Shown here piece by piece: positions 34,818 through 42,334 of a stretch of DNA of 64,000 nucleotides (position 1 is its first letter; every line of letters starts with the position of its first letter). A program made the position numbers and the translations under genes. Source of the DNA: Oscillospiraceae bacterium (lineage in GTDB: Bacteria > Bacillota > Clostridia > Oscillospirales > Oscillospiraceae). Under the pieces are notes generated by a model. The model saw only the letters and a list, made by a program, of their open reading frames with translations, was not told the DNA's origin and ran no database searches. The stretch is from assembly GCA_015068455.1 (NCBI GenBank), contig SVKO01000003.1, positions 124,001-188,000 on the forward strand. Direction: 5' to 3'.

Positions 34818-36605
34818 TTACTTCTTGCTGATTGCGCCGAACTTGCAGGTCTCGATGCAGCTGCCGCACTTGATGCACTTGGCGGTATCGATGACATGCG
34901 GCTGCTTGACGCTGCCGGTGATGGCGTTCACGGGGCACTTTCTGGCGCAGGCGGTGCAGCCCTTGCACTTATCCGGATCGATGACGAAGCGCAGCAGGCT
35001 CTTGCAGACGCCGGCGGGGCAGCGCTTGTCCACGATGTGGGCAATGTACTCGTCGCGGAAGTAACGGAGGGTGGACAGGACGGGGTTCGGGGCGGTCTGA
35101 CCGAGGCCGCACAGGGAGTTTTCCTTGACGAAGACGCACAGCTCTTCGAGCTTGTCCAGATCCTCCATGGTGCCGTTGCCCTCGGTGATCTTGGTGAGGA
35201 TCTCGAGCATGCGGCGGGTGCCGATGCGGCAGGGGGTGCACTTGCCGCAGGATTCATCGACGGTGAACTCGAGGAAGAACTTGGCGATATCCACCATGCA
35301 GTTGTCCTCGTCCATGATGATCATGCCGCCGGAGCCCACGATGGAGCCCAGCGCTGCCAGGTGCTCGTAATCCACGGGAACATCGAAATGCTCTGCGGGG
35401 ATGCAGCCGCCGGAGGGACCGCCGGTCTGGGCAGCCTTGAACTTCTTGCCGTTGGGGATGCCGCCGCCGACTTCCTCGACGATCTGGCGCAGGGTGGTGC
35501 CCATGGGGACTTCCACCAGGCCGGTGTGCTTGATCTTGCCGCCCAGGGCGAAGACCTTGGTGCCCTTGGACTTCTCGGTGCCCATGGAGGCGAACCATTC
35601 AGCGCCGTTGAGGATGATCTGGGGGATGTTGGCGTAGGTCTCAACGTTGTTGAGGATGGAAGGCTTCTGGAACAGGCCGCGCTCCGCGGGGAAGGGAGGA
35701 CGGGGCCGGGGCTCGCCGCGGTTGCCCTCGATGGAGGTCATCAGCGCGGTTTCCTCGCCGCAGACGAAGGCGCCGGCGCCGAGGCGGAGGTCGATATCGA
35801 ACTTGAAGCCGGTGCCCAGGATGTTGTTGCCCAGCAGGCCGTACTCACGGGCCTGGTCGATGGCGATGCGCAGACGCTTGACGGCGATGGGGTACTCGGC
35901 GCGGACGTAGATGTAGCCCTGGTTGGCGCCGATGGTGTAGCCGGCGATGGTCATGGCTTCCAGCACGGCGTGGGGGTCGCCCTCGAGCACGGAGCGGTCC
36001 ATGAATGCGCCGGGGTCGCCCTCGTCGGCGTTGCAGCAGACGTACTTCTGCTCATTCTCGTAGCCTCTGGCGAACTTCCACTTCAGGCCGGTGGGGAAGC
36101 CGGCGCCGCCGCGGCCGCGCAGGCCGGAATCGAGCAGGGTCTGGATGACGTCTTCGGGGGTCATGGTGGTGAGCACCTTGGCCAGAGCGGCATAGCCGTC
36201 CTGGGCGATGTACTCGTCGATGTTTTCGGGGTTGATGACGCCGCAGTTGCGCAGCGCGACGCGCTTCTGGATCTTGTAGAAGCTGGTGTCGCCCAGGGAG
36301 GTGACCAACTCCTCGGTGGTCTCGTCGGTGTGGACCAGGCGCTGCACGATGCGGCCCTTGAGCAGGTGCTCTTCCACGATCTCGGGGATATCGGAGGCCT
36401 GGACATTGCTGTAGAACACGCCTTCGGGGTAAATGATCATGATGGGGCCGAGGGCGCACAGGCCGAAGCAGCCGGTCTCGACGATGCGGATCTCATCCTG
36501 CAGGCCCTTTTCCTCCAGGGCCTTCTGCAGGGTGGTCTGCAGGGTCTTGCTGCCGGAGGCGGTACAGCCGGTACCGCCGCAAATCATAACATGAGAACGA
36601 ATCAT
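34818..36605 (-). CDS. hydB: Hydrogenase NADH-binding subunit (HydB/HndC, NuoF-like)
   Basis: 595 aa. An N-terminal thioredoxin-like 2Fe-2S domain (CGGTGC ... ETGCFGLC, about residues 1-85) leads into the NuoF core. The core has the FMN/NADH sites GLRGRGGAGFPTGLKW near 165 and GAGAFVCGEETAL near 275, and the 4Fe-4S motif SCGKCTPCRIGTRRM near 450. Two C-terminal 4Fe-4S ferredoxin motifs follow (CKGCTACARKC, CIKCGSCIETC). It passes electrons between NAD(H) and HydA and is the proposed bifurcation site in trimeric hydrogenases. It lies 13 bases before hydA. Confidence 0.95.
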   Translation of the reverse strand: MIRSHVMICGGTGCTASGSKTLQTTLQKALEEKGLQDEIRIVETGCFGLCALGPIMIIYPEGVFYSNVQASDIPEIVEEHLLKGRIVQRLVHTDETTEELVTSLGDTSFYKIQKRVALRNCGVINPENIDEYIAQDGYAALAKVLTTMTPEDVIQTLLDSGLRGRGGAGFPTGLKWKFARGYENEQKYVCCNADEGDPGAFMDRSVLEGDPHAVLEAMTIAGYTIGANQGYIYVRAEYPIAVKRLRIAIDQAREYGLLGNNILGTGFKFDIDLRLGAGAFVCGEETALMTSIEGNRGEPRPRPPFPAERGLFQKPSILNNVETYANIPQIILNGAEWFASMGTEKSKGTKVFALGGKIKHTGLVEVPMGTTLRQIVEEVGGGIPNGKKFKAAQTGGPSGGCIPAEHFDVPVDYEHLAALGSIVGSGGMIIMDEDNCMVDIAKFFLEFTVDESCGKCTPCRIGTRRMLEILTKITEGNGTMEDLDKLEELCVFVKENSLCGLGQTAPNPVLSTLRYFRDEYIAHIVDKRCPAGVCKSLLRFVIDPDKCKGCTACARKCPVNAITGSVKQPHVIDTAKCIKCGSCIETCKFGAISKK

Positions 36606-36623
36606 TCTGTCTGCCCCCTCCTG

Positions 36624-36992
36624 TTAAACGTTAGAACTGCCGATGGTATATTCCTGAACGACCTTGCCGCCCTTCAGGTGCTCGGCGACGACGCGCTTGG
36701 CCTTGTCGGGATTCATCTTGACGTAGGTGACCTTGGAGTCGCCGTCAAAGACCTCCACGACGGGCTCAAACTGGCAGATGCCGATGCAGCCGGTCTGGGA
36801 AACGGAGACCTTGTCGGTCAGGTTTTCCTTGCTGACTTCCTCAGCCAGGGTGTTGAGGACGGGACGCGCACCGGCTGCAATGCCGCAGGTCGCCATGCCG
36901 ACGACGACGCGGAGCTTGCCTTCTTCAGTACGGATCGCCATCTTTGCTTTCATTTGCTCTCTGAGCTGTGCAAGTTCTTCGAGTGTTTTCAT
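36624..36992 (-). CDS. Thioredoxin-like 2Fe-2S ferredoxin (HndB-like)
   Basis: 122 aa. N-terminal helix KTLEELAQLREQMKAKMAIR, then a thioredoxin-like fold with the four-Cys pattern ATCGIAAGA ... QTGCIGICQFEP. Only three Cys are evident (near residues 36, 70 and 74), one fewer than in HydC. Similar small proteins accompany HydB in NADH-dependent hydrogenase clusters and are named HndB in Desulfovibrio. It probably relays electrons or stabilises the complex. It begins 4 bases after the upstream GHKL gene stop. Confidence 0.75.
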   Translation of the reverse strand: MKTLEELAQLREQMKAKMAIRTEEGKLRVVVGMATCGIAAGARPVLNTLAEEVSKENLTDKVSVSQTGCIGICQFEPVVEVFDGDSKVTYVKMNPDKAKRVVAEHLKGGKVVQEYTIGSSNV

Positions 36993-36996
36993 GATG

Positions 36997-37545
36997 CTAT
37001 CCTTCCTTTTGTGAGTATTGTTCTTCCAGATAATCCCGGATCCAGTTCAGGATCTCGAGGCTGTTGATGGGAATATCACCGAGCATCTCCTTGAGCTCGC
37101 CCGTTGCCAGGCGCACGGTGTGATCCGGGAACTGATGGATAAAGGTCAGGTCGATGTCCGGATAACCGTGGATCAGGGTGGTGACGGTGGAAATGATGTC
37201 GCCCAGGGGCGTAAAATCAATGTGGTCCGTGCGGAACACGGCGGTGACGACGGTGCCGTGGCGCGGATCGGGAGCGGGGACGGAGTCGATGTGGACCCGC
37301 CCGCCGGTCTGCTCCGCAGCCAGCAGGTAGAACGGCACGCCCATGCCCACCTTGCGTGTGGTGCGGGTGGTGTAGAAGGGGTCCGACAGCCGCCGGACGA
37401 CTTCCTCGCTCATGCCGCAGCCGTCGTCGCGGATGGTGATGGTGAGCTCATTGTCGGCCTCCGCGAGCTCGATGGCGAGATGCTGCGCGCCCGCCTTGAC
37501 GGAGTTCATGGCAATGTCGAGAATATTGAGGGAAAGCTCCTTCAT
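36997..37545 (-). CDS. GHKL ATPase-domain protein (histidine-kinase-like)
   Basis: 182 aa. N-box LDIAMNSVKAG near residue 10, G1-box DDGCGMSEE near 40, F/G2 region RKVGMGVPFYLLAAEQTGG near 65; the C-terminal 80 residues are not part of the canonical fold. There is no dimerisation/phospho-acceptor domain, so it is not a complete sensor kinase. Start at 37545 with AGGAG eight bases upstream, rather than the ATG two codons earlier. Such proteins recur in clostridial hydrogenase operons; their target is not established. Confidence 0.85.
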   Translation of the reverse strand: MKELSLNILDIAMNSVKAGAQHLAIELAEADNELTITIRDDGCGMSEEVVRRLSDPFYTTRTTRKVGMGVPFYLLAAEQTGGRVHIDSVPAPDPRHGTVVTAVFRTDHIDFTPLGDIISTVTTLIHGYPDIDLTFIHQFPDHTVRLATGELKEMLGDIPINSLEILNWIRDYLEEQYSQKEG

Positions 37546-37555
37546 TGGCATTCTC

Positions 37556-38281
37556 CTAACCGTTGGATTTCAGCGCCTCCATGACGGCGCTCGCCACATC
37601 GCCGGTGCCGGCGATCTCGATGGAGAACTGCGCGTCGCAGATGGCGTCGGGCCGGTGGGCGTCGGAGCCGAACAGGGGCCGAAGGCCCTGCAGCCGGGGA
37701 TACCGCCGGCAGTACTCCGCCCGGTGCTCCGGCTCACGGAACTCCGCGTGCCGGAATACAGGCCGGTCCGGCAGGTCGCCCAGGATCGCCAGGATGCCGT
37801 TGGCCTCCCGGTCCACGTGGGCCGGGTAACACACCGCGCCCAGCTCGCAGGCCAGGGCGTAGGCGTCCTCCAGGGGCAGATCCGTGGCATTGGGCAGCAG
37901 ATCCGGATCCTCCCAGACAATGTTGTCCTCCGCGTCCATCTGATACTGATGGCCGAAGAACTGGGGCCGGTTGCGGATGCGGATGCGGTGGGCGTCCACA
38001 GCCCTCCCGAAGGCCTCGGCCTCGGGCAGGGTGCGCAGCAGGCACACCAGATGGATGTCCTCCGCGGTGGTCAGCTCCATGCCCGCCAGGGGCGTCAGAC
38101 CGTAGCTCTCGCAGGCGCGGAAGAAGGCCGGACAGTTGCCCACGGCGTTATGGTCGGTGAGCGCCGCCACGTCATAGCCCGCCAGCTTCAGAAGGCCCGC
38201 GGCCATGGCCGGGGTCATGGAATCGTCGCCGCACGGCGACAGACAGGAATGGACGTGGAAATCGGTGAACACGCGTCTCAT
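37556..38281 (-). CDS. PHP-domain phosphoesterase
   Basis: 241 aa. Metal-binding motifs of the PHP superfamily: DFHVHSCLSPCGDD near residue 7, LTDHNAVGN near 41, AHVDREANG near 155 and FGSDAHRPD near 205. Probably hydrolyses a phosphate monoester or diester; the family includes RNases, nucleotidases and histidinol phosphatase, so substrate is open. It overlaps the upstream DRTGG gene by four bases. Its place among regulatory genes of the hydrogenase operon suggests turnover of a signalling molecule, which is inference. Confidence 0.85.
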   Translation of the reverse strand: MRRVFTDFHVHSCLSPCGDDSMTPAMAAGLLKLAGYDVAALTDHNAVGNCPAFFRACESYGLTPLAGMELTTAEDIHLVCLLRTLPEAEAFGRAVDAHRIRIRNRPQFFGHQYQMDAEDNIVWEDPDLLPNATDLPLEDAYALACELGAVCYPAHVDREANGILAILGDLPDRPVFRHAEFREPEHRAEYCRRYPRLQGLRPLFGSDAHRPDAICDAQFSIEIAGTGDVASAVMEALKSNG

Positions 38282-38604
38282 AGCGCTTTGGACAGGGCGG
38301 CGCAGATCTCATAGGCGCCCAGGGGAGAGCCCAGCACGTTGACGCCCTGGGTTTCGGCCAGCGCCAGCACCTCATCGTCCAGCTCGCAGCCCTCGGCCAG
38401 GATGACGCAGGCCATCTCGATGAGGGTCGCCACGGCGATGATATTGCGGTTGGTCATGATGGTGACCCAGGCACAGCCGGCAAAGGCGTTGCCCATGACC
38501 CAGCTCAGCAGGTCGCCCGCATAGCCGCCCTCGACCTCACGGTCGGGCGCGGGCATGACCATGGGAGTCAGGCCGGCTTTTTCACACAGCTCACGGACCG
38601 TCAT
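38278..38604 (-). CDS. DRTGG-domain protein 1
   Basis: 108 aa. MTVRELCEKAGL start, then a compact alpha/beta domain with EGGYAGDLLSWVMGNA and ASNRNIIAVA-like (MTNRNIIAVATLIEMACVILAEG) segments, characteristic of DRTGG domains. DRTGG domains accompany CBS domains and HPr-kinase-like proteins and are thought to sense ligands; none is proven here. The ATG at 38604 overlaps the upstream HydS-like gene by 14 bases. A second DRTGG protein lies at 40349-40696. Confidence 0.75.
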   Translation of the reverse strand: MTVRELCEKAGLTPMVMPAPDREVEGGYAGDLLSWVMGNAFAGCAWVTIMTNRNIIAVATLIEMACVILAEGCELDDEVLALAETQGVNVLGSPLGAYEICAALSKAL

Positions 38605-39889
38605 GGGATGCTTCCTCCTCCAGAGCCTGCATTTTGTCGCGCATCTTGACGATGCATTCATCCTCGGTGGCATTGCCGTTGACGATGTCCAGGGCGAAGG
38701 CCTGGCAGGTGGGCGAGCCGCAGGAGCCGCAGTCGAGGGCGGGGAGCCGCTCGACGATGCGCTGGATGCGGGCGCGCTTGCGGAAGGCCTCCATCATATT
38801 GTCGGACAGGCTGGCGGGCGGGCTGTACTGCAGCGGCTCGCGCATGAACAGACTGTCCGGGATGGAGGTTTCGCCGCCCATGTCATCGGCCACGTTCCAG
38901 TTGCGCGAGACAGGCAGGTAGTGGCGGACGGTCTGCAGCCGGGCTCTGGCGATGAAGGGGTTCTCCATGGCCAGCACGCCGCCGACGCAGCCGCCGGTGC
39001 AGGCGTCCAGCTCGATGAATTCCAGCTCCGGCAGGGAGCCGTTGTCGATGTTCTCCAGTACGCGGATGACGTTCTCAATGCCGTCCGCGGCGAGATAGCG
39101 GTCGTTGAACAGGGCGCTGGCCTCGCCGCCGCTGGCGGCCCAGCTGACGCCGATGATGCCGGTCTGCGCGCTGCACACGGGCTCGATGGCGCCGTCCATG
39201 GTGTTGACCAGGGAGAAATACACGTCCGCCATGGATACGACGCAGTCCACATTGGACCGGCCCTTGGCCATCTCGTTTTTGAGGTAGCTGACCTTGGCCG
39301 GACACGGCGAAATGAAGCATACGCCGATGTCCTCGCTCTTCAGCTCCGGATGCTCGGCCAGCGCCTTCTCCCGGGCCATCCGCGCCGCCACGTCCACGGG
39401 GGGCAGCAGGGGGATGACGTTCTCAATGAGGTTGGGGAAGCGCTGCTCGATCAGTCGGGAGACCGCCGGGCAGGCCGAACTGATGGCCGGCTTGACAGCG
39501 TCCGGCCGGCGGAGATACCTGCGGGTGTAGCCGGAGACGATCTCCGCGGCCCTGGCCACCTCGAACACCTCGTCGAAGCCAAAGTCGTACAGGCCCTGGA
39601 TGATATAGTCGATATCGTCCAGGTGGTCGAACTGGCCGTAGAGGCTGGGGGGCGGGAGCGCGATCGTATAGCGGTAATCCATGATGGACTCCAGCTTGTC
39701 GCAGGTGGCGGTTTTGGCGTTATAGGGGCAAAGTCGGATGCACTCGCCGCAGTCGATACAGCTCTGCGCGTTGATTTGCGCATGCCCGTTTCGGATGCGG
39801 ATCGCTTCTGTGGGGCAGCGCTTCAGACAGTGAGTACAGCCCTTGCATTTGCTGATATCCAGCAAAACCGAGTGATTGTAATTTGCCAT
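38591..39889 (-). CDS. Degenerate [FeFe]-hydrogenase-like protein (HydS-like), putative redox/H2 sensor
   Basis: 432 aa. Two N-terminal 4Fe-4S motifs (CKGCTHCLKRC, CIDCGECIRLC) precede the H-cluster fold. L1 is SSACPAV, so the proton-transfer Cys is Ala while the ligand Cys remains. L2 is SPCPAKV (Met to Ser) and L3 is DACTGGCVGG (Met to Asp, and no GGGQP). The four cluster-ligand Cys are retained. The C-terminus has an extra 4Fe-4S motif, DCGSCGSPTC plus Cys 17 residues later. Loss of the catalytic Cys is the hallmark of sensory HydS-type proteins. No PAS domain, unlike some HydS. Lies mid-operon between the two signalling gene pairs. Confidence 0.85.
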   Translation of the reverse strand: MANYNHSVLLDISKCKGCTHCLKRCPTEAIRIRNGHAQINAQSCIDCGECIRLCPYNAKTATCDKLESIMDYRYTIALPPPSLYGQFDHLDDIDYIIQGLYDFGFDEVFEVARAAEIVSGYTRRYLRRPDAVKPAISSACPAVSRLIEQRFPNLIENVIPLLPPVDVAARMAREKALAEHPELKSEDIGVCFISPCPAKVSYLKNEMAKGRSNVDCVVSMADVYFSLVNTMDGAIEPVCSAQTGIIGVSWAASGGEASALFNDRYLAADGIENVIRVLENIDNGSLPELEFIELDACTGGCVGGVLAMENPFIARARLQTVRHYLPVSRNWNVADDMGGETSIPDSLFMREPLQYSPPASLSDNMMEAFRKRARIQRIVERLPALDCGSCGSPTCQAFALDIVNGNATEDECIVKMRDKMQALEEEASHDGP

Positions 39890-39916
39890 TGGGTCCTCAT
39901 TGCTCCGAATGACGGA

Positions 39917-40345
39917 TCATTCGGCGTTGATTTTCATGTAAACGGTGGTTCCTTTGTTCAGTTCGGATTCGATTCGCATTTCGTCAGTGTACTTTTTCAT
40001 GTTCGGCAGGCCCATGCCGGCGCCGAACCCGAAGGAGCGGATCGCATCGGGCGCGGTGGAGTAGCCCTCCTGCATGGCCAGGTTGATGTCCGGGATGCCG
40101 GGGCCGTGGTCTTCCAGGATGATCTCGATCGCATCGGGATAGACCAGCACCGTGGCCACGCCGCCGTTGGCGTGGATGACCATGTTGATCTCACCTTCGT
40201 ACATGGCGACGGAGCAGCGACGGATCAGAGTCGGCGAAAAGCCCAGCGAGCGCAGCTCCTTTTTGATGCGCATGGTGGCCTCGCCGGCGGACGCGAAGTT
40301 CTCTCCGCTGATGTCGTATTCAAACTTCAGAGCGTCGTCAGTCAT
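39917..40345 (-). CDS. RsbW-like GHKL ATPase (anti-sigma/serine-kinase type)
   Basis: 142 aa. N-box RRCSVAMYEGEINMVIHANGG near residue 42, G1-box EDHGPGIPD near 78, G2-box FGAGMGLPNMKK near 105. Size and layout match RsbW/SpoIIAB-type stand-alone kinases. No anti-anti-sigma partner is nearby; the neighbour is a DRTGG protein three bases upstream, giving an ATPase-DRTGG pair. Likely regulatory role on the hydrogenase, inferred from operon membership. Confidence 0.85.
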   Translation of the reverse strand: MTDDALKFEYDISGENFASAGEATMRIKKELRSLGFSPTLIRRCSVAMYEGEINMVIHANGGVATVLVYPDAIEIILEDHGPGIPDINLAMQEGYSTAPDAIRSFGFGAGMGLPNMKKYTDEMRIESELNKGTTVYMKINAE

Positions 40346-40348
40346 CGG

Positions 40349-40696
40349 TCAGCCGCCCTCCCGCATGCCGCTGCTGTAGAGCTTGCCGCAGGATTCAAAG
40401 AGGTTGAAGCCGGTGGTGAGCATGGCGATGCCGTTCTGCCGAGCCAGTTGGATCATGCCGGGCGTGGGCTGTTTGCCGCGCACGATGATGATGCAGTGCA
40501 TATCCAGCATGGCGGCGGTGCGAATGACCTGCTCGTTGACGAGGCCGGTGAGCAGCACGGTCTGATCCGTTACGAAGGCCAGAACGTCGCTCATCATGTC
40601 GCTGGCGTAGGCCTCAGTGCTTGCCTCGTCCTCCATGATTTCCTCGCAGCACAGGACCTGCGCGTTGAGGATCTGTCTGATCTGCTCGAACTTCAT
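40349..40696 (-). CDS. DRTGG-domain protein 2
   Basis: 115 aa. Begins MKFEQIRQILNAQVLC; central VLLTGLVNEQVIRTAAMLDMHCIIIVRGK and IAMLTTGFNLFESCGKLY are typical of stand-alone DRTGG domains in clostridial hydrogenase operons. Weakly similar to DRTGG protein 1 in layout, including the AYASDMMSDVL segment matching GYAGDLLSWVM there. Probable ligand-binding regulator; ligand unknown. Positioned between hydC and the RsbW-like ATPase. Confidence 0.75.
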   Translation of the reverse strand: MKFEQIRQILNAQVLCCEEIMEDEASTEAYASDMMSDVLAFVTDQTVLLTGLVNEQVIRTAAMLDMHCIIIVRGKQPTPGMIQLARQNGIAMLTTGFNLFESCGKLYSSGMREGG

Positions 40697-40709
40697 AAAA
40701 GCGTACCTA

Positions 40710-41207
40710 TCAATACTTGTCCAGGATCCCCTGAATCATGTCGGGCGTCAGGCGGCCGTAGACGTCGTCGTTGATCATCATGACGGGGGCAAGACCGCAG
40801 GCGCCGACGCAGCGGCAGGAATCCAGGGAGAACTTGCCGTCGGGGGTGCAGCCGCCTTCGTCGATGCCGAGGAGCTCCTTCAGCTTGTCAAACACGGCCT
40901 GGGCGCCCTTGACGTAGCAGGCGGTGCCGAGGCAGACGGAGATCCGGTACTCGCCCTTGGGCTCCAGGGTGAACTGGGCATAGAATGTGGCGATGCCGTA
41001 GATCTTCTCCAGGGGCGTGCCCGTGGCGTCGGAGATCATGGTCTGTACCTCGATGGGAAGGTAGCCGTAGATATCCTGGGCCTTCTGCATAATGGGCATC
41101 AGGGAGCCGGGCTGATCCTTCAGTTCCTCGATGGCAGCCATCAGGGCAGCTTCCTGCTCCTTTGTTCCGCGGAAGGGAACCGTTTCTTTTTTAGCCATAC
41201 GTTTCAT
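40710..41207 (-). CDS. hydC: Hydrogenase 2Fe-2S subunit (HydC/HndA, NuoE-like)
   Basis: 165 aa. Thioredoxin-like ferredoxin of the NuoE family: Cys-x4-Cys in VCLGTACYVKG near residue 96 and Cys-x3-Cys in RCVGACGLAPV near 135 bind the 2Fe-2S cluster. It passes electrons to HydB. AGGAGG lies four bases before the ATG at 41207; an ATG three codons later is possible. First gene of the ten-gene minus-strand operon; its promoter is at 41330-41358. Confidence 0.93.
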   Translation of the reverse strand: MKRMAKKETVPFRGTKEQEAALMAAIEELKDQPGSLMPIMQKAQDIYGYLPIEVQTMISDATGTPLEKIYGIATFYAQFTLEPKGEYRISVCLGTACYVKGAQAVFDKLKELLGIDEGGCTPDGKFSLDSCRCVGACGLAPVMMINDDVYGRLTPDMIQGILDKY

Positions 41208-41329
41208 CAATCCTCCTGTAAAATGATTCACAAAAAACGATTGGAACGGCCTTGCGCGGCTGACGTGCCGGGGCGACCGACACGAAAAATCAGCGCTTTC
41301 AAGCGTTTCGTATCGAATAGGCCGTACCG

Positions 41330-41358
41330 ATTATAATGATACTCTAAAAACGGCGCAA
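41330..41358 (-). promoter_or_regulatory. Promoter of the hydrogenase operon
   Basis: On the minus strand: TTGCGC (41358-41353), 17-base spacer, perfect TATAAT (41335-41330). The leader is about 115 bases. Confidence 0.7.
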
Positions 41359-41447
41359 AATCAATTGTTATTTTTATAAAACATGCCGGATTTCTTTCCT
41401 TCTTTGCTTTCTTTTCGGGAAAAAACCGGCATTTATTGGCATTAAAA

Positions 41448-41480
41448 CAGGAAAAAACGACCGGATTAACCGGTTTCCTG
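41448..41480. promoter_or_regulatory. Nested inverted repeats in the hyd/vanZ intergenic region
   Basis: Outer arms CAGGAAA (41448-41454) and TTTCCTG (41474-41480) enclose CCGG-ATTAA-CCGG (41461-41473). It lies about 90 bases upstream of the hydC -35 and 110 upstream of the vanZ -35. Candidate regulator-binding site. Confidence 0.4.
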
Positions 41481-41591
41481 CAAAAAACGGAAAAATGTCG
41501 ATTCTCTTTGTTGAAAACAGCCAAATTTACGGCCGTTTTTTCATTATAATCTGAAAGCGCGGAAAAACAGGCGCTGTTTTGGCCCGTGCGC

Positions 41592-41620
41592 TGGAAATCG
41601 GCGGCCCGATGTGATAGAAT
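41592..41620 (+). promoter_or_regulatory. Promoter of the VanZ-like gene
   Basis: TGGAAA (41592-41597), 17-base spacer, TAGAAT (41615-41620) with an upstream TG (extended -10). Confidence 0.6.
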
Positions 41621-41649
41621 GGACAAAACTTTCGGAAGGAGGCGGGACG

Positions 41650-42066
41650 ATGGACAGAAGATACGGCCGGCCGGTGTGGTGGGTGCTGTGCGCCCTGTGG
41701 CTGGCGGTGATCATCGGGCATTCGCTGATGCCGGCGCAGATCAGTCAGGCGGAGAGCCGCGGCCTTCTGGCCCGACTGGCTTCGGGACTTCCGTTTCTTA
41801 CGGATCATCTGCTGCGCAAAGCTGCCCACTTTTCCGAGTTCGGACTGTTGGGGCTGCTGCTGGCCCAGTGCCTTCGCGCCGGCTTCGCGCAGCCCGCGCT
41901 GGCGGCGCTGCTGTGCGCGCTCGCCGATGAGACCGTCCAGCTGTATGTGCCGGGCAGGAGCGGGCAGGTGCGCGACATCCTGATCGACTTTGCCGGCGCC
42001 GCCCTGGCGGTCGGCCTGACGCTGCTGGTGCGGCGGATCCGCACGGGGAACCTGAGAACGGGCTGA
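41650..42066 (+). CDS. VanZ-like membrane protein
   Basis: 138 aa. Four hydrophobic segments (about residues 8-27, 58-76, 79-95 and 108-127). The VanZ-family pattern is visible: LRKAAHFSEFGLLGLLLA near 52, then ALADETVQLYVPGRSGQVRDILIDFAGAALA near 86. The family name comes from a teicoplanin-resistance protein, but most members have no known role, and there are no other van genes here. AAGGAGG precedes the ATG; an upstream in-frame ATG overlaps the promoter. Confidence 0.85.
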   Translation: MDRRYGRPVWWVLCALWLAVIIGHSLMPAQISQAESRGLLARLASGLPFLTDHLLRKAAHFSEFGLLGLLLAQCLRAGFAQPALAALLCALADETVQLYVPGRSGQVRDILIDFAGAALAVGLTLLVRRIRTGNLRTG

Positions 42067-42182
42067 AGGACCGCCGGGTCCAGCCCGTGCAGGCGCAGCC
42101 GATTGCGAAGGCGGGGCGGCAGTTTTTCCCGCGGCGGCTTCGGCGGCGCGGGAAACAGGCATTGCGTTTTCCAAAAACACAC

Positions 42183-42216
42183 GGAAGCGTCTTTCCTTCG
42201 GAGGGACGCTTCCTTT
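42183..42216 (+). terminator. Hairpin terminator after the VanZ-like gene
   Basis: GGAAGCGTC (42183-42191) pairs perfectly with GACGCTTCC (42205-42213), followed by TTT. The short T-run makes it moderate. Confidence 0.55.
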
Positions 42217-42253
42217 GCTTCCGCGGGATCATGGAAAAAGGCGGAAAAAAGGC

Positions 42254-42282
42254 TTGACAAACCGAAGCGAACAGTGTACTCT
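42254..42282 (+). promoter_or_regulatory. Promoter of the tetR-type gene
   Basis: Perfect TTGACA (42254-42259), 17-base spacer, TACTCT (42277-42282). The operator palindrome overlaps the -10. Confidence 0.65.
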
Positions 42283-42309
42283 AAGTAACCGTGAGAACAC
42301 TGTTCGCTT
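42265..42309. promoter_or_regulatory. TetR-family operator overlapping the tetR promoter
   Basis: 17-base arms, AAGCGAACAGTGTACTC (42265-42281) and GAGAACACTGTTCGCTT (42293-42309), one mismatch, 11-base centre. The left arm covers spacer and -10, so binding would block transcription: autoregulation by the adjacent TetR protein. Confidence 0.8.
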
Positions 42310-42334
42310 TGCTGATTCAAAGGAGTCATCCATT

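Larger units (their letters stand above)
41208..41649. other. Divergent regulatory region between hydrogenase operon and VanZ-like gene
   Basis: 442 bases, AT-rich, rich in A-tracts followed by CG, without a convincing gene. It holds the hydC promoter (41330-41358), nested inverted repeats (41448-41480; ATGCCGG at 41383 with CCGGCAT at 41426) and the promoter of the VanZ-like gene (41592-41620). A 132-codon open frame on the minus strand lacks a ribosome site and any recognisable feature. Confidence 0.6.

Noticed and set aside
41365..41382. TTGTTATTTTTATAAAAC as a possible Rex redox-regulator site near the hydrogenase promoter
   Set aside because: Only the left half matches TTGTTAA; the right half has about four of seven matches, within AT-rich DNA where this is easily met by chance.
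41228..41626. 132-codon minus-strand frame upstream of hydC
   Set aside because: Overlaps the hydC promoter and leader, has no ribosome site and no recognisable domain.
41650..42066. Glycopeptide-resistance role for the VanZ-like gene
   Set aside because: No vanA/H/X or other resistance genes nearby; VanZ-like proteins are widespread with unknown roles.
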